Source: Tricholoma matsutake (lineage: Eukaryota; Basidiomycota; Agaricomycetes; Agaricales; Tricholomataceae). Taken from it: a stretch of 64,000 bases of DNA. The notes under the pieces were generated by a model. That model was not told the DNA's origin and did not search any database. It saw nothing but the letters and a program-made list of their open reading frames with translations. A program made the translations under genes and the position numbers. Below, in pieces: positions 11,098 to 23,007 of the stretch; position 1 is the stretch's first letter, and each line of letters opens with the position of its first letter. The stretch lies in assembly GCA_026075535.2 (NCBI GenBank), contig AP026538.1, positions 3,968,001-4,032,000 on the forward strand, in the 5' to 3' direction.

Positions 11098-12004
11098 CTA
11101 TTGCTATATCTCTCCTGAGCAGAAGAAACTCATTATGATAATGTCCTCAACACTCAAGCCCTCCAATATTGCTGCTGTACAGGTATGAGTGCCTGTACTG
11201 TGCGATGAATTTTGTCTCGTTGGCAAAACACTGGATCAGTTTCACCTGCTTGTGGACATGTTGGCAGGCCTAGAAAGTTGAATTCATATGTGCTTTCTGT
11301 AAGCCACCTTTGGCAGTCATTAAGTTGATCATCTAGCTGACTGAAATTTTTCAACTAAGTATATCAAAGGTCTTATCGAAAGAAGACCAGACATGTATAT
11401 CTCTGAGATCCAGCACAACATTGAAGAAGCTTTTGGTGTCGAAGTAGCAGAGACCACCATTTCACAATCTTTGTACTGTCACGGCTATTCTTGTAAAAAG
11501 GTACGATCTTCAGGACCTTGTGCTACTGGTTACAGATATTCATTACATTCTAGGTTACTCGCACTGGAGCCAAGTGCAATGAAGAACTACGCAATCAGTT
11601 TCAAGCAACTGTTAGTGAACTCTACCCACCTGAAACTCATGTCTATGTCAACAAATCTGCATGTAATTGTCACACATCAAATTGTGACCAAGCTTGGGCT
11701 CCTATTGCTGACAGGGCCCAATGACATGACTTTTTCATCCATGGAACCAGGTAAGTGACTCGCATAGCTTTCAATATGATTTTAACATTGTTCTAGGTAC
11801 TCAATCCTTCCTGCAATATCTCTAGATGGCATGCTTCACCTCGACATCATGACCCAATCTTGGACAAAGGAAGAGTTCCAGAACTATGTTGACATCCTCC
11901 TAGATGTGATGAATCCCTACCCACAGTGAAATTCAGTGTTGATCATGGATAATGCAAGTACACACCATTTTGATGGTCTGCGAGAGATGGTGGAAGCGTG
12001 GTAT
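11098..12004 (+). pseudogene. Tc1/mariner-like transposase remnant
   Basis: The reading begins with a helix-turn-helix-like block (SPEQKKLIMIMSS). It continues with YISEIQHNIEEAFGVEVAET, the part of fungal Tc1/mariner transposases that follows the DNA-binding domain. A probable intron near 11501-11554 joins to VTRTGAKCNEE. The catalytic region is recognisable as RYSILPAISLDGMLHLDIM and VLIMDNASTHH, the second holding the middle Asp of the DDE triad. The first Asp position reads VYVNKSA and is lost, and in-frame stops interrupt the rest. The third acidic residue is not found. The downstream sequence merges into AT-rich repeats. Confidence 0.7.
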
Positions 12005-12090
12005 GCTTCAATTACTTTCTTTAAACACAAGTTTAGGAATGTGCCTCCGGCATGCATTAAGTTTTTATATACGTTTGACTGTGGCATGGG

Positions 12091-13660
12091 CCAGTGTGTA
12101 CATGACTCAATGCTTAATCCTACTACAGGTACACAATTCTTCAGTTGACTTTGGACCTTTGGCCCAAAGTCAATGTGGGGGGGTTGTTGTTTTCTCATTA
12201 CTATGCATAGTTTTTAATCTACTTGGGACATGGGGGGGCTGTTTCTCTCTTACTACTCTCCCCATCACTCCATCTCCATCACCCCATCACCTGATTCCCA
12301 CACAATGTTTATGTTGACTTTGGGTCAAAGTAAAGTCCTGCATACATTATGCAATGTTGAATCCAATATGGGTTCACAACATGGGGGGGGCTGTTGCTCT
12401 CTTACTACTCTCCCCATTCCCATCCCCCCCTCCCCAACACTCCATCTCCATCACCCCATCACCCCATCCCCATCACCCCAGCACCCCATCACCCCATCCC
12501 TATCTGCTCATTCCCCCCTCCTCTTGACCCCATCCCCCTCTCTCCATGTCCCATCACATCATCCCTATCATGTCACCCCTCCTCTTCACCCCATCTATAT
12601 TTTCTATATACATTAATGTAATGGTACTGCCAGGTTGCATGTACATAACTCAATGCTTAATCCTACTACAGGTACACAATTACTCTTACTGACTATTCTC
12701 ATAATCAATTTATTTTTTACTGACTTGAGTTAATAATTTAATTACTACTTGTAATGAACTGATTTCTAATTGTTAGTGACTTTACATTTTAATTCACTTG
12801 TAATGGTGATAAACTCATTTCTCACTGTTTTTGTAAAGAATTTACTTTTTATGGACTTTGATTGTAATTTACTCACTCATTTCTTATGAAGTTGACTTTC
12901 TTGTGAACCTAATGTAATGACTTTTGCTCCATAATGAATTCAATTTCAACCGACTTGACTTTGTAATAAACTCATTTGTTCTTGTGAACCCAATGACTTT
13001 ACCTGACATTGATCTGTAATGAATTTAATTTCAACTGACTTGACTTTGTAATGAACTCATTTCTTATGAACCTGACTTTCTGATGAACCTAATGACTTTT
13101 GAGTTGAGATTGAGTAATGACTTTAATTTCAAATGACTTGAGTTTGTAATGAACTCATTTCCTCCCCATCACCCCATTCCCATCAACTCCTCCCTCTCCC
13201 TCCTCTTCTTTGTGATGGCATTTGCTCATGTTGCTCACTCAGCCTGACTCTGGATAGGCCAGCTTGCATGTATCTGACTCAATGCTTAATCCTACTACAG
13301 GTACAAAATTACTCTTACTGACTTGAGTTGTTAATAATTTAAATACTACTTGTAATAAACTCATTCAGTGACTTTACCTTTTAATTCACTTGTAATGGTG
13401 ATAAACTCATTTCTCACTGTTTTCATAAAGAATTCAGTTTTTATGGACTTTACTCACTCACTTGTTATGAAGTTGACTTTCTCATGAATGTAATGACTTT
13501 ACCTGACATTGCTCCATAATGAATTCAATTTCAACCAACTTGACTTTGTAATAAACTCATTTCTTCTCGTGAACTTACCTGACATTGCTCTGTAATGAAT
13601 TTAATTTCAACTGACTTGACTTTGTAATGAACTCATTTCAACAGCTTCTTGCTTTATTTC
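12091..13660. repeat. Degenerate tandem repeats, AT-rich
   Basis: A block around CTCAATGCTTAATCCTACTA followed by CAGGTAC appears three times, near 12108, 12651 and 13280. The last two are followed by long similar stretches, about 12680-12860 and 13310-13470. Between them a shorter motif, TTGTAATGAACTCATTTC with variants, recurs many times. Pyrimidine-rich runs such as CCCCATCACC fill 12240-12600. Very few CG dinucleotides are present. No coding frame is believable. Confidence 0.7.
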
Positions 13661-14710
13661 GAAGCTCACTTCTTTTCTTGGTTGTTTACTTGCAGTTCTT
13701 GCTTTCGAAGCTCACTTTCTTAGTTGGTTGCTTACTGCAGCTCAAATTGTAACCACATTTTATTGATAAACTTATTACTTACTAATACAGTGAAATATCT
13801 AAATCAATTTACATAGATCATGTGCTGGAGTCATGATCAGGTTTTTGCATTTTGTTCAGCTGGCGGGGTTCGATTAGTCAGCATTTTCACAGTACAGCAA
13901 TGTACCATTTTTTACTTTCTGACTACTCTCTCGGAGTCAAAGCATATTTTTTTGTTGTTGGTTACATACAGAGCAGTGGGTTGTTCAGCCCCCTCAGCGT
14001 TTTCAGAGCAGACTGTGGGTTGTTCAGCCCCCTCCAAGGGAGCATGGTTTGTCATGCTGACCAATATATACAACGAAATTCCCATCCCCCAAAAAACTCC
14101 CACAGAAAGCAGAAATTCCCAGTCTGCAAAAAAACTCCCACAACCCCAAATATGGAAAGCACATGACCATCCTCCTTTACTTATTGATAAAATGAGTATA
14201 ATATAATAGTATACTAGTAATACTCATCCAAAAAGTCAAATCATTTCTATAAATTTTTTTATAAATGCTCCCATGCTTACAAAAAAGGCTTGAACACTCA
14301 CAAAATTCTGCCTTTCTGGAGACTCGATGTTACCTGACCTTGTGATGAGCATTGAACACTGCATTGAAGCTCAAAGCCTTGATATCAAAAAGCAACAAAG
14401 CTGCCGCAAGCAGTTTTGAAGTGTTCACAATCTGATATCATAATTTCTTGTATCCTACCATGATTCTACTGCTCTGTGAAGTTTTCGATGGCATGAGTGT
14501 GAAATTTTGGCCTTTGAGGAGGTTATTTCAGATTTCTATGATCCGGACAAATCTGGGGCCCCCAAAACACTGTTTGCCAATAGTACCACCTCATACATTG
14601 GCAAGCTCTTGATCATCACTGGTCTAGCCATTTGCAAGTTTGGACAAATTTTGAAATTTTTGAAAATGGCTAGTTCCAATCCAGGCAAAAAATCCCAAAA
14701 TTCCAAGGGC
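13661..14710. other. No gene recognised; short direct repeats
   Basis: There are two close copies of TTCGAAGCTCACTT near 13668 and 13705, and two copies of GTGGGTTGTTCAGCCCCCTC near 13977 and 14015. Open frames here show no family signature. Confidence 0.4.
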
Positions 14711-14829
14711 ATATGGGAATTGGACAGTCCAAGCAAAAAGTCCATCCATCTGTCTGTCGGCATGTTGGCAAATTGTTATATAATACAACCAAACATGCCA
14801 GCGTGACTGTAATAGCATTCAGGGTCATC

Positions 14830-16945
14830 ACTGGCAACATGGGAGTATTCCGACAGTTCGAGCATCACCCTGTACTGTACGACCTCTCGATAGAACAAGG
14901 AATCATGTTTATTAGACTTGCTGCTCAGCTAAAACAGGATATTCAGCTACCACTACCATGTAACCAGTCTGAATCCTCAACAGCTCCTGTCTTTCTTCTA
15001 GCAAGCATTGAGCAGTTTTGAAGCAAGGCTATTCAGATACCTGCTGAATGTCTGGAGGACATGTGGGATGCTTTCAAGAGTAATGTGTGGGCAGCAAACC
15101 CCATTCTTTTCTTTGAAGACAATCTCGCATTGTTCAAGGAGCATGGGTGGACCCATGGACTAAGTAAGTCCATCACCCATCAACACTTGTCTGCAACCTC
15201 ACTAACAAGATTCCCACCCTCTGAAACCTGCACCAACCACGGGTGCTCTTGCCATGGCAAGCTGCTGAAAAAAGAGCAACAATGCAGTGGTTGTATACAC
15301 ACTCAGCCATAGTGTTCAACCTGCCTGGTCCATTCATTTGACTTGCTGTAGTATGTGTTATTTATCCCACTGTGCAACCCTCACTCATCCTTGTTGCAAA
15401 GGCTGCAACACAAACTACCATGACAATTACAGTGTTTCTCAAGGACAGCGGACATACTACAGCACAAAGCCAAAGTACATACAGGTCAGGGAGCATCAGT
15501 ATGTGGAGGATAAGCTGGTGATACTGTGGACCAGACAAATGCTGCTGGGGTGGTGCACTCGATGGATTCATTTCCCTCTACTTGCCACTAATTATTCTGC
15601 AGGTTCTCTGTGTCCAATGCTGCTCAGTTGTGTGACATAGCTCTCACAGATGCATATCTTGAGGGATCTGGATGGCCATTCAGCATGAAGCTCACTGCAA
15701 ACCATGTCTGGGATAGCTTCATAATCTCAGCACTTCTTGACAATCATAATCGGCAGGGCACTCATCTCCAGGTTCTGCACACAGACAAGCAGAAGAACCA
15801 GTTCAAGTCTGCGATGGAAGCTAGAAATACCTGGATTGCTCTCAACGGTCAACTTGATGCTGTATGCTATGTCTGTGATAAATGTATGCACATTTATCAC
15901 ATGGATGGGGAATATTGTATGATAAAATTCAGCTTATATACTATGATATGCTTCTGACTGTTATGAGCCTTAGAAAAGTGCCAGATCATTGTCGGTGATG
16001 GTATCAACATGGGCCATCCATGTTGTGGTGTTTTCTGATGTACAAAGGCACTCAAAAACAATCAGCATCAATTCTGTCTCAGTTATAATTCTCACCATGG
16101 CATCTGTGCTATCACTGGGTGCTTGCTATCCATTGTCACACTAAAACTTGCACAATGACAGCACATCAACAAATGGAATCACTCAACAAAGCTTGAGGAA
16201 AGGCTGTATTTACTCTGAAGCAGCACCTCCAACATGCACTCTATCAATGCAATCTCCATGCCAAATCCACTGGAAGCTCAGGATGTGCCTGAACTTGATG
16301 AGGAGCTTGAGGAACATGAGGAGTGGTTTGAGATGGAGGGTGAGAATGTCCAGATCTTCAATGCACCAAATCCAGCATCTATCGGCATTGTGGACCACAT
16401 TGAGGATGCTGAGGTGCCTTGTCCATCCAAGAAATCTGACACAGGGAACCAGAAGATCAAGGCGCAATTCAGATGGCGATGCATGCATAATGAGCAAACC
16501 CTGGTATGGCCATGTGGCATCATCTTCGCACATGCTACAATGTACAGAGCGGAAGCAGTGTCAAATTTCCTGGTGATGGTCAAGAACACCTTCTCAGTAC
16601 CTGGTGCCCAGAAGCCTGAGCATCTCATCTACAATAGCAAATGTGACATGAAGCAACAGGCAATGGCTAGTGTACTGGGTGAATATGGGCATGTGCATCA
16701 ATGTCTGGCATTTCATAAACAAATACAAGGTCACACATACTTTTTGTCAGGCAAACTGCAATCCTGCCATGTACCCTGAATTGCAGGATGAGAAAGGTGA
16801 CTGGTATTTCAACACTTCAGTGGTGGAGCAAACCAACACTTGGCTTGGGGGGTATCACTCAATGTGCCATGAAATGCTTCTGGCCAAGTTTAACTTTTTC
16901 CTTGATGAGATGATCAGGCTATGGAACATTGAGGTGTTGAAGTGA
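14830..16945 (+). pseudogene. KDZ-associated CxC5/CxC6 cysteine-cluster protein
   Basis: Spliced by eye, the reading gives an N-terminal helical part (AECLEDMWDAFKSNVW), then a cysteine cluster starting FPPSETCTNHGCSCHGKLL. A second zinc-binding part follows as GCNTNYHDNYSVSQGQRTYY and YIQVREHQYVEDKLV, which I recognise as CxC5. Next come SNAAQLCDIALTDAYLEGSG and, after another splice, IVGDGINMGHPCCGVFSC with HGICAITGC, the CxC6 signature. The C-terminal part has WPCGIIFAHATMY and YFNTSVVEQTNTWLGGYHSM, typical of the KDZ transposase-like proteins of Agaricomycetes. An in-frame TGA at 15019-15021 and at least one further break near 16670 disrupt it. Confidence 0.72.
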
Positions 16946-17150
16946 TTGACTATGTTGGGACAGAATCCCAGTGTACTGTAATTAGTGAATACAATGATGA
17001 TTGTGATACAAATCTAGGTGATACACAATGGGTGATACACAATGGGTGATAATACAGAATGATAGGGTACATGAATGATAGTATACAGAATGATAGGCTC
17101 CAAAATGAGTGGGAGTTACAAAACCACAAACACAACAACAGTCCACCAGA

Positions 17151-19071
17151 TCATCTCACCTGGACAGCATGTTGGAAAGCCGTCCACAAGCCATTGGCTG
17201 TACAACTGGCAGTAACTGCAGTGATGTGTTGCTCCTTGGTTGCAGCTTGCCATTGGGTGCACTGGTCAAAGTATGTGGTCCATACAAATGGCTCTTGGAA
17301 GACACCCTCAAAGTGTTGGCATAGACTGCATCGCTTCATGGCATCCATTGCAGCAAAGCCTTCACTCATGTCAATGACGAGCATCCCCGATGGCCATGGT
17401 TGAGGCTGTCTAGACGAGAGTTAGGAGGGGAGAGGCAAAGGGGGCATAGAGGCATGTGTGCTGGGTAAAGATGTCATCAAGGTGGAGGCTGATGCACTGG
17501 ACCAGCCAAATGAGGAAGATGTTGGAGAGGTGATAGGTGGGGAGTCTAGAACAGAGATGGGATGGGATAGGGAGACTCCAGCAGACAAGGATGGGATGGA
17601 CAACGAGAGGTGTGGGTGCTGCCACAAGCATGCCTCAGAATTGTTTTTGTCACACTCTTCTTTGATGAACTTGTGTTTTAGCCCAGCATTGACTTGGACA
17701 GCCACAATCTCGACCTCATCCTCACTACTCTCTTCTTGAATGACCACCAAGTTCTTGTTGCATTCCTTCATCTTCATCCGGGCCAGTTTATGTTCCTGCT
17801 TCATATTATGGCGGATGTGTATAGGTGAATCCATAACATGTTTGAGGAGGGTATCAAGGTCAATACAGGTCACCCCCCAGTGCCAGAGAAACACAAATGC
17901 ATTTGTGCTCATACAATGTGGGTAGTCCAATGTGACACATTTTCACAGTTGGTGTTTGACATCATATAATTCCAGTGCAGTGACATTATCCCCAAGCAAA
18001 GCGAGCACGGTGGGGCTCTTGTTGATGTAGAACAAGGGCCACTGTGGGCAGTTGCTGACCCCATGTACGACACCAGGTAAGTTGTGCTCATCCCAATAGA
18101 CAATATCAAATCACAGGTTTCACATGCAGTAACCCTTTCTTCACAGGAGCTGACTGTGTGCAGTCCTCATAGTCTCGCATCCATGTAGCACTTAACTGTG
18201 TGGTGATGGTGGGACATTTTGAAGTGGGGGTAATCTGGGTGATCGCAATACTAGCTGGGGGTTGGGGCAATAGAGGAGCGGGAGCAGTGACAAGGAGAGC
18301 AGAGAGCCTGGCAGAATCAAAAATGTCCTGGACAGGCAGGAGTTGCCAGGTGCCAGGTGTATCCTCCAAACCTGAGAACGGTGATGGTGACTGCATTGCA
18401 GCAACCACTGCCGCTTGGTAGACCACTTGGTCATCTTCTGCCTCTGCCTCTGCCTCCAGTGCTGCAGCATGTTCACTCGCTATGGCTGCTTCATCAGCAG
18501 CCCTCAGCATCCTCATAATGGAGTCATCTATCAAATCACGTGGATCATGTGCAGCCAAGGGAAAGGTTGGGGTGTCAAGGGAGTAGTTGGGTGGCAAGGA
18601 TAGATAGGGCATGGGGACAGGTGCAGGCACAGAACAACATCACTTGCTCTGCTGAAGCTGGGACAGCTTGTCAAAGGTGTGAGCAGGTGCTGCACACCCA
18701 CCTTTGATGATGATGCAATCCACTTTGCACATCTTGTTGATACATGAGCGATGAGCAACCCTCACGCAGTTTGCCTTGACACAGTGGTTCACTGCAGTAT
18801 GTGTTGCTGAAGCTGATGGACCCATGGAAGGCAAGGTCATTGTGGAAGGTATGGAGGGACCGTGAGGGGTATCTATAGGGAATGTGAAATGAAAGTGGCA
18901 AGGGAGACACTGCAGTCTGATCAGAAATGGTACAGACAATGTGTACAAATCAACACATACATGAATGTAGTAATGGCCTGGAGCCATCCTGCCCTTGGCC
19001 TTTTTTGTGAAGAGGGCTTGTCCACATTTTGAGCAGGTGTGTTGATCAGCAAGAGAGGCTCCAGGTGCCAT
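17151..19071 (-). pseudogene. KDZ-associated second gene (Cys-rich, with WPWGMLVIDMSEGF domain)
   Basis: The minus-strand start at 19071 (MAPGASLADQHTCSKCGQAL) opens a CxxC-containing N-terminus, followed by a probable intron near 18945. Then comes NHCVKANCVRVAHRSCINKM with CIIIKGGCAAPAH, a Cys/His cluster I associate with basidiomycete KDZ partner genes. A long Ala/Glu- and Pro/Ser-rich linker follows, then at the C-terminus MLVIDMSEGFAAMDAMKRC and QEPFVWTTYFDQCTQW. Several frame breaks and stops separate the parts. The gene converges on the CxC5/CxC6 gene. Its role is unknown; DNA binding by the Cys/His cluster is a guess. Confidence 0.5.
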
Positions 19072-19238
19072 TTGAGGGTTTTGTGGTGGAGAGCAAAGGA
19101 TGGATGATGGCAGGGGGAAGAATACGTGTATGCATCATATTGTATTGTTTGTTTGCTGTGTCATTGAATTGCCGCGATGCCGCCATACTGGTGGCTGACA
19201 GACAGATGGACTTTTCCCCAGACTTTCCAATTCCCATA

Positions 19239-19786
19239 TTTTCTCAAAAATCCTAAGTCTCAACATTTTGGAGATGACCTTAGGGGTATACGCATACTTT
19301 GAGGACTTCTTCATGTGCATTTTAAGTTACTCCTACAATGCATCCAGTCATATTGTTGCTCACCATAGCCAAAAATCTATCCTTATGTACATGTGGTGTG
19401 ATATACTTCCTGACCCCCATCCTAGGCCTGTTCTAGAACTTTATCACCCATCCTCAGTCCCCAAACAATTCCGAATAAGCAACACATTTATTATTATTAT
19501 TACAGTAGATATGAAGGCTCCATTGGCAAAAAACTTTGCTGAGCGCTGAGGCTCCAAGAAGTCAGGAAGTGTTCATGTGTACAGTGAAATCATGCTAATA
19601 CATATATGGTACCTTTCTATTTCAAAGCCCTTCTACAGTTACAAATGTGCAGTGTGTACATCAAGTGTACATGGAGGTTCATCAGGAAAATGTGGAGATA
19701 CAGATATAACCAGATGGGAATTGCCGAACCCTCCAAGTTTGACAGATGTAAATAACGGGTTACCTATTCATAACAACGGATCCAGG
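19239..19786. other. No gene recognised
   Basis: This is the right flank of the KDZ-like element, with only short open frames and no family signature. Confidence 0.35.
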
Positions 19787-20197
19787 AATTGCAGTGTCTT
19801 GGAATGTAGTGCACTGGCCAGCCAATTCTTTGATCAATTTATCTGCAGCTGGAATGCTGACATTACTCTGACCTGAGGCTCACAATACTTGGAAAGAGTT
19901 GTGATGCTTTGGAATGTGGTGGAAGGGCTGCCTAATTCTTTGATCAATTTATCTGCAGCTGGAATGCTGACATTACTCTGAACTGAGGCTCACAATACTT
20001 TGAAAGAGTTGCAATGCTTTGGAATATGGTGGAAGGGCCAGCCAATTCTTTCATTAATTTATTTGCAGCTGGAATGCTGACATTACTCTGAACTGAGGCT
20101 CAATGCTTGGAAAGAGTTCCAATGCTTTGGAATGTGGTGGAAGGGCCAGCCAATTCTTTCATTAATTTATTTGCAGCTGGAATGCTCTGAACTGAGG
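19787..20197. repeat. Tandem repeat, ~110-bp unit, about 3.6 copies
   Basis: The marker GGAATGTRGTGG (with variants) begins near 19801, 19911, 20021 and 20129, giving a period of 108-110 bp. Each unit contains CAGCTGGAATGCTGACATTA and CTCTGAACTGAGGCTCA; the last unit is shortened. Confidence 0.85.
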
Positions 20198-20943
20198 TCC
20201 AGTCAAAAGTTGGTCGAACCAGAGAGGGTTAGATCGAGTTAGAACAAAAAAAAACTGCTGTCCTGATGTAAATGTATGTAAATAGCTATGACTCCATATA
20301 TATCGAGGAATGAGACACTTCTCAGATATTTTTGATCAAGCTTCACGTGCACATGCAGCCAGATCTAGTCAGATGTTTTTAGATAGATATACATAGGGTC
20401 AAAATGACATTGTATTAAGCTTCAATTTTGCTCTATTCCAAATAATATCAATCAATACTAATCGAGGCAAATCGATCCCAATCAATCTCTCAAGGCAAAA
20501 TGCATGACATATTATATTGCGAGAACATATATAGAGCCCGTAGAAACATAGAAATTATGATGCTAACCTGCAGAGCGCTGTGACCTCCTGCATTTCCAAT
20601 CTACCCAAATGTGTAATTGATTGATCAGTCGGACACCCCAGGAGCAGTGCGTGCAGCTTTCTGTGATCAAAAAAAGAAGTTAGGACTGTATCACATAGAT
20701 ATGGACAGCTTACCATGGAGAATTCACAATCCTTCCAGTGCTGTAATTTATGTGAGTCATGATACTAAAGAACATACAAAGGCACGCAGACCTTCTTCTG
20801 CTCTGCAGAGAGGTTATCATAATAGTACTTGAAATTGCTCGTGGAACCATGAGGGTTATGCTCTTTCCAATCCAAAGCACATAGGTGTCTGGTTATCAAT
20901 ACGCAACATTAGTCTATACCTAGAACTTCTACAATATGATCAC
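20198..20943. other. No gene recognised
   Basis: AT-rich sequence. A frame at 20617-20832 shows no known domain. This is possibly the 3' flank of the gene that follows on the minus strand. Confidence 0.35.
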
Positions 20944-23007
20944 TTACCGGGCAGTAGTCGGATGAGGGTTTGGCCACATTGTCCCAGCTTTCTTCCCTGT
21001 CCCAAGTCCCACACTAGGGACTGTGATGGTAACAGGAGCATCAACAGGAGCTTCAGTAGTGGGAGCTTCGACAGGAGCCACAGTAGCAGGAGCATTGACA
21101 AGAGCTGCAGAAGTTGTAGTCAGATTATCAAAGGTTGAAACTGACAGAACTATTGGGTTTAGCGCCCTGTGCCCCATCCCCAGAGTCCTCGATGAGGGAC
21201 ATGTCGAAGGTTTCTGCGCTGACTGTGGGTGTCTCACTGGTAGTCGTGTTGGGGTAAGTGGGAGAGGGGGGATTACTTGTCTCCACCATCACTGTTGCTT
21301 TCTGGCTAACCATGTTCAAGTTTGTTGGTGCCGCCTAGTCCACTGCTATTGTCGCCACCTGGTCCACCACTATTGTTGCCATCTGGTCTACCGCTATTAT
21401 CGCCATCTGATCCACTGTCGGCATTGTCGCTATCTGATCTGCTGCTAGCATTGCCACCGTATTGCCATCTGCTGGGGTCATTGTTGTTGGCTGGTCCACT
21501 GCTATCCCCGCTGTTGTCACCATCAGTATCTCCATCTGGCTAATTGCTGCCAACACCACACTATGCATGGATATTATGTGGGGAGCCATAGGAATTGGTT
21601 GCTGGATGTTCTCTCCTGGATTGGCAGTCGCAGGATAAACTGAAGACAAAGGATTTTTGACCTCGATATGCATAGTCAGTCTTTGTCAAATGGTAGTGAT
21701 AAACTCTGAAACCTTACCCAGGATCTCAGATGAGTTTCAGGATCCCTGGAGCCCACCAGTGGATCACATACATGCTGTATAGGGGAGTGAGCATCATATC
21801 CAGGTGCCTTGGGGCCTTCTGCTGATGGGAAATCCTGAAAATGTCATGGATGAATCAATGCATTTGCAAATTTAAAAAAAACTCACCCCTGATGCGGACG
21901 ATTGAGAATCCCCTTCGACTGGAATTCTAGCACTGTGCTTAGTGCGCTTCTTATGTGGAGGTGGGTGTACAGAAGGAGTGACTGGATCTTCTGCAGATAC
22001 TCTAGGTCTCTTGGCATCAGGAGGGGGATTGACAGATGCGCACTTTGAATGTTCTTGCTTCTCGATGTTGTTATTGTACCAAGATGGATAATTCAAGGTT
22101 GCTATGAAATCAGATTTCCAGTGATTGTCACAGAGGCAAAGCTCAGGAAATTTCCGCTCCATCTCATGCCAGTATTGAGCAGCTACCGCAGCGTCGACCT
22201 TGCCCCAAGTTTTTGGTGCTTTCCCAATACTGTTCAGGCCCGCCCAGAGCTCGCGAGCAAACCTACGCATCACTGTGGCCCTGAAACCATCTATGATGGT
22301 CCCATTCTCATCCTCAATGAATCTAAGTGTAACATTTTCCCCTTGGGCCACACGGGTTTTTCCTTGAGCACTGGCCCCAATGTGCGCGACTTGATTATTC
22401 TCTGCAGCATTCCATTCGTGTTGATACCAGAACGTTACTAGTGAGTAGTGTTTGCATTCAGCAGTAGGAACTATACTGAGAGGTATTGAGAGATCCTCTG
22501 GCTTGACTGAAGAAAGCGCAGGAATAGTTGCTGGTAAATTGGGAATGGCAGGCTTTAGAGACTGGGCTAACAATGAATATGCCTGTCTTGATTAATGATT
22601 GACATGGACTAAGACTTTGCCAGGTTCAACAAGAGTAGTGACTCACTCAAGAGCATTGAGTTTCCCTTCGAGAATGAGTTTCTCCTGCTGTATTTTCTGA
22701 TGAGATTGTAGAAGAGCTAAATACCCTTCTTGTGATCTCGCTGTCGTAGTGCTGTGGTGTGATCTTGAGCAGGAGGATGGAATTTGACTCTGCCAAGTAG
22801 TGAGTACAAATATAACATATAAATAAAGCAGACTTTCACCTCAAAGGAGTCCCATGAATGGTTCACAAGCAAACTACAGTGACTTTCCGAGCTAGGTATT
22901 CCATGATCTTCCACCTGAGGGTAGTATGAATCTACCAACAGGCTAGGAGAGGGTTCTTTGAATCGACCGAGATTAGATGCTTGGTATAGGGCATGGTTTA
23001 GATCCAT
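20944..23007 (-). CDS. Expanded basidiomycete family protein of unknown function, multi-exon
   Basis: The minus-strand start is at 23007 (MDLNHALYQASNLGRFKEPS). I splice the first exon (to about 22842) to a coiled segment SHQKIQQEKLILEGKLNALE, then at 22586 to a long exon. That exon contains AHIGASAQGKTRVAQGENVT, IDGFRATVMRRFARELWAGL and FPELCLCDNHWKSDFIATLN. I know this block from many Agaricomycete hypothetical proteins. Further small exons follow (DFPSAEGPKAPGYD...), then a Thr/Ala/Val-rich tail with VDQMATI-type repeats and a final segment ending MWPNPHPTTAR. There is a basic stretch HKKRTKH near the end of the long exon. The long exon has no stops, so this may be intact; the last exon borders are uncertain, with a stop near 21335 to be spliced out or accepted. 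The family's function is unknown. Confidence 0.6.

Larger units (their letters stand above)
14711..19238. mobile_element. KDZ-like DNA transposon (Kyakuja/Dileera/Zisupton group), degraded
   Basis: The two sides carry imperfect inverted repeats. The left side, 14711-14762, reads ATATGGGAATTGGACAGTCC then AGTCCATCCATCTGTCTGTC. The right side, 19191-19238, is the reverse complement of GGGAATTGGAAAGTCTGGGG then AGTCCATCTGTCTGTCAGCC. Between them lie two convergent genes of types known from KDZ transposons. I could not fix the outermost ends or a target duplication, so the true element may extend ~100 bp further each way. Frame damage in both genes shows it is not autonomous now. Confidence 0.6.

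Noticed and set aside
11936..12148. Open frames continuing past the mariner-like remnant
   Set aside because: They run across a probable intron donor after VEAW and into pyrimidine-rich repeats, with no family signature beyond 12004.
12230..12616. 128-codon frame rich in Ser, Pro and His
   Set aside because: It is the translation of a CCCCATCACC repeat tract and appears in two frames at once, so it is chance.
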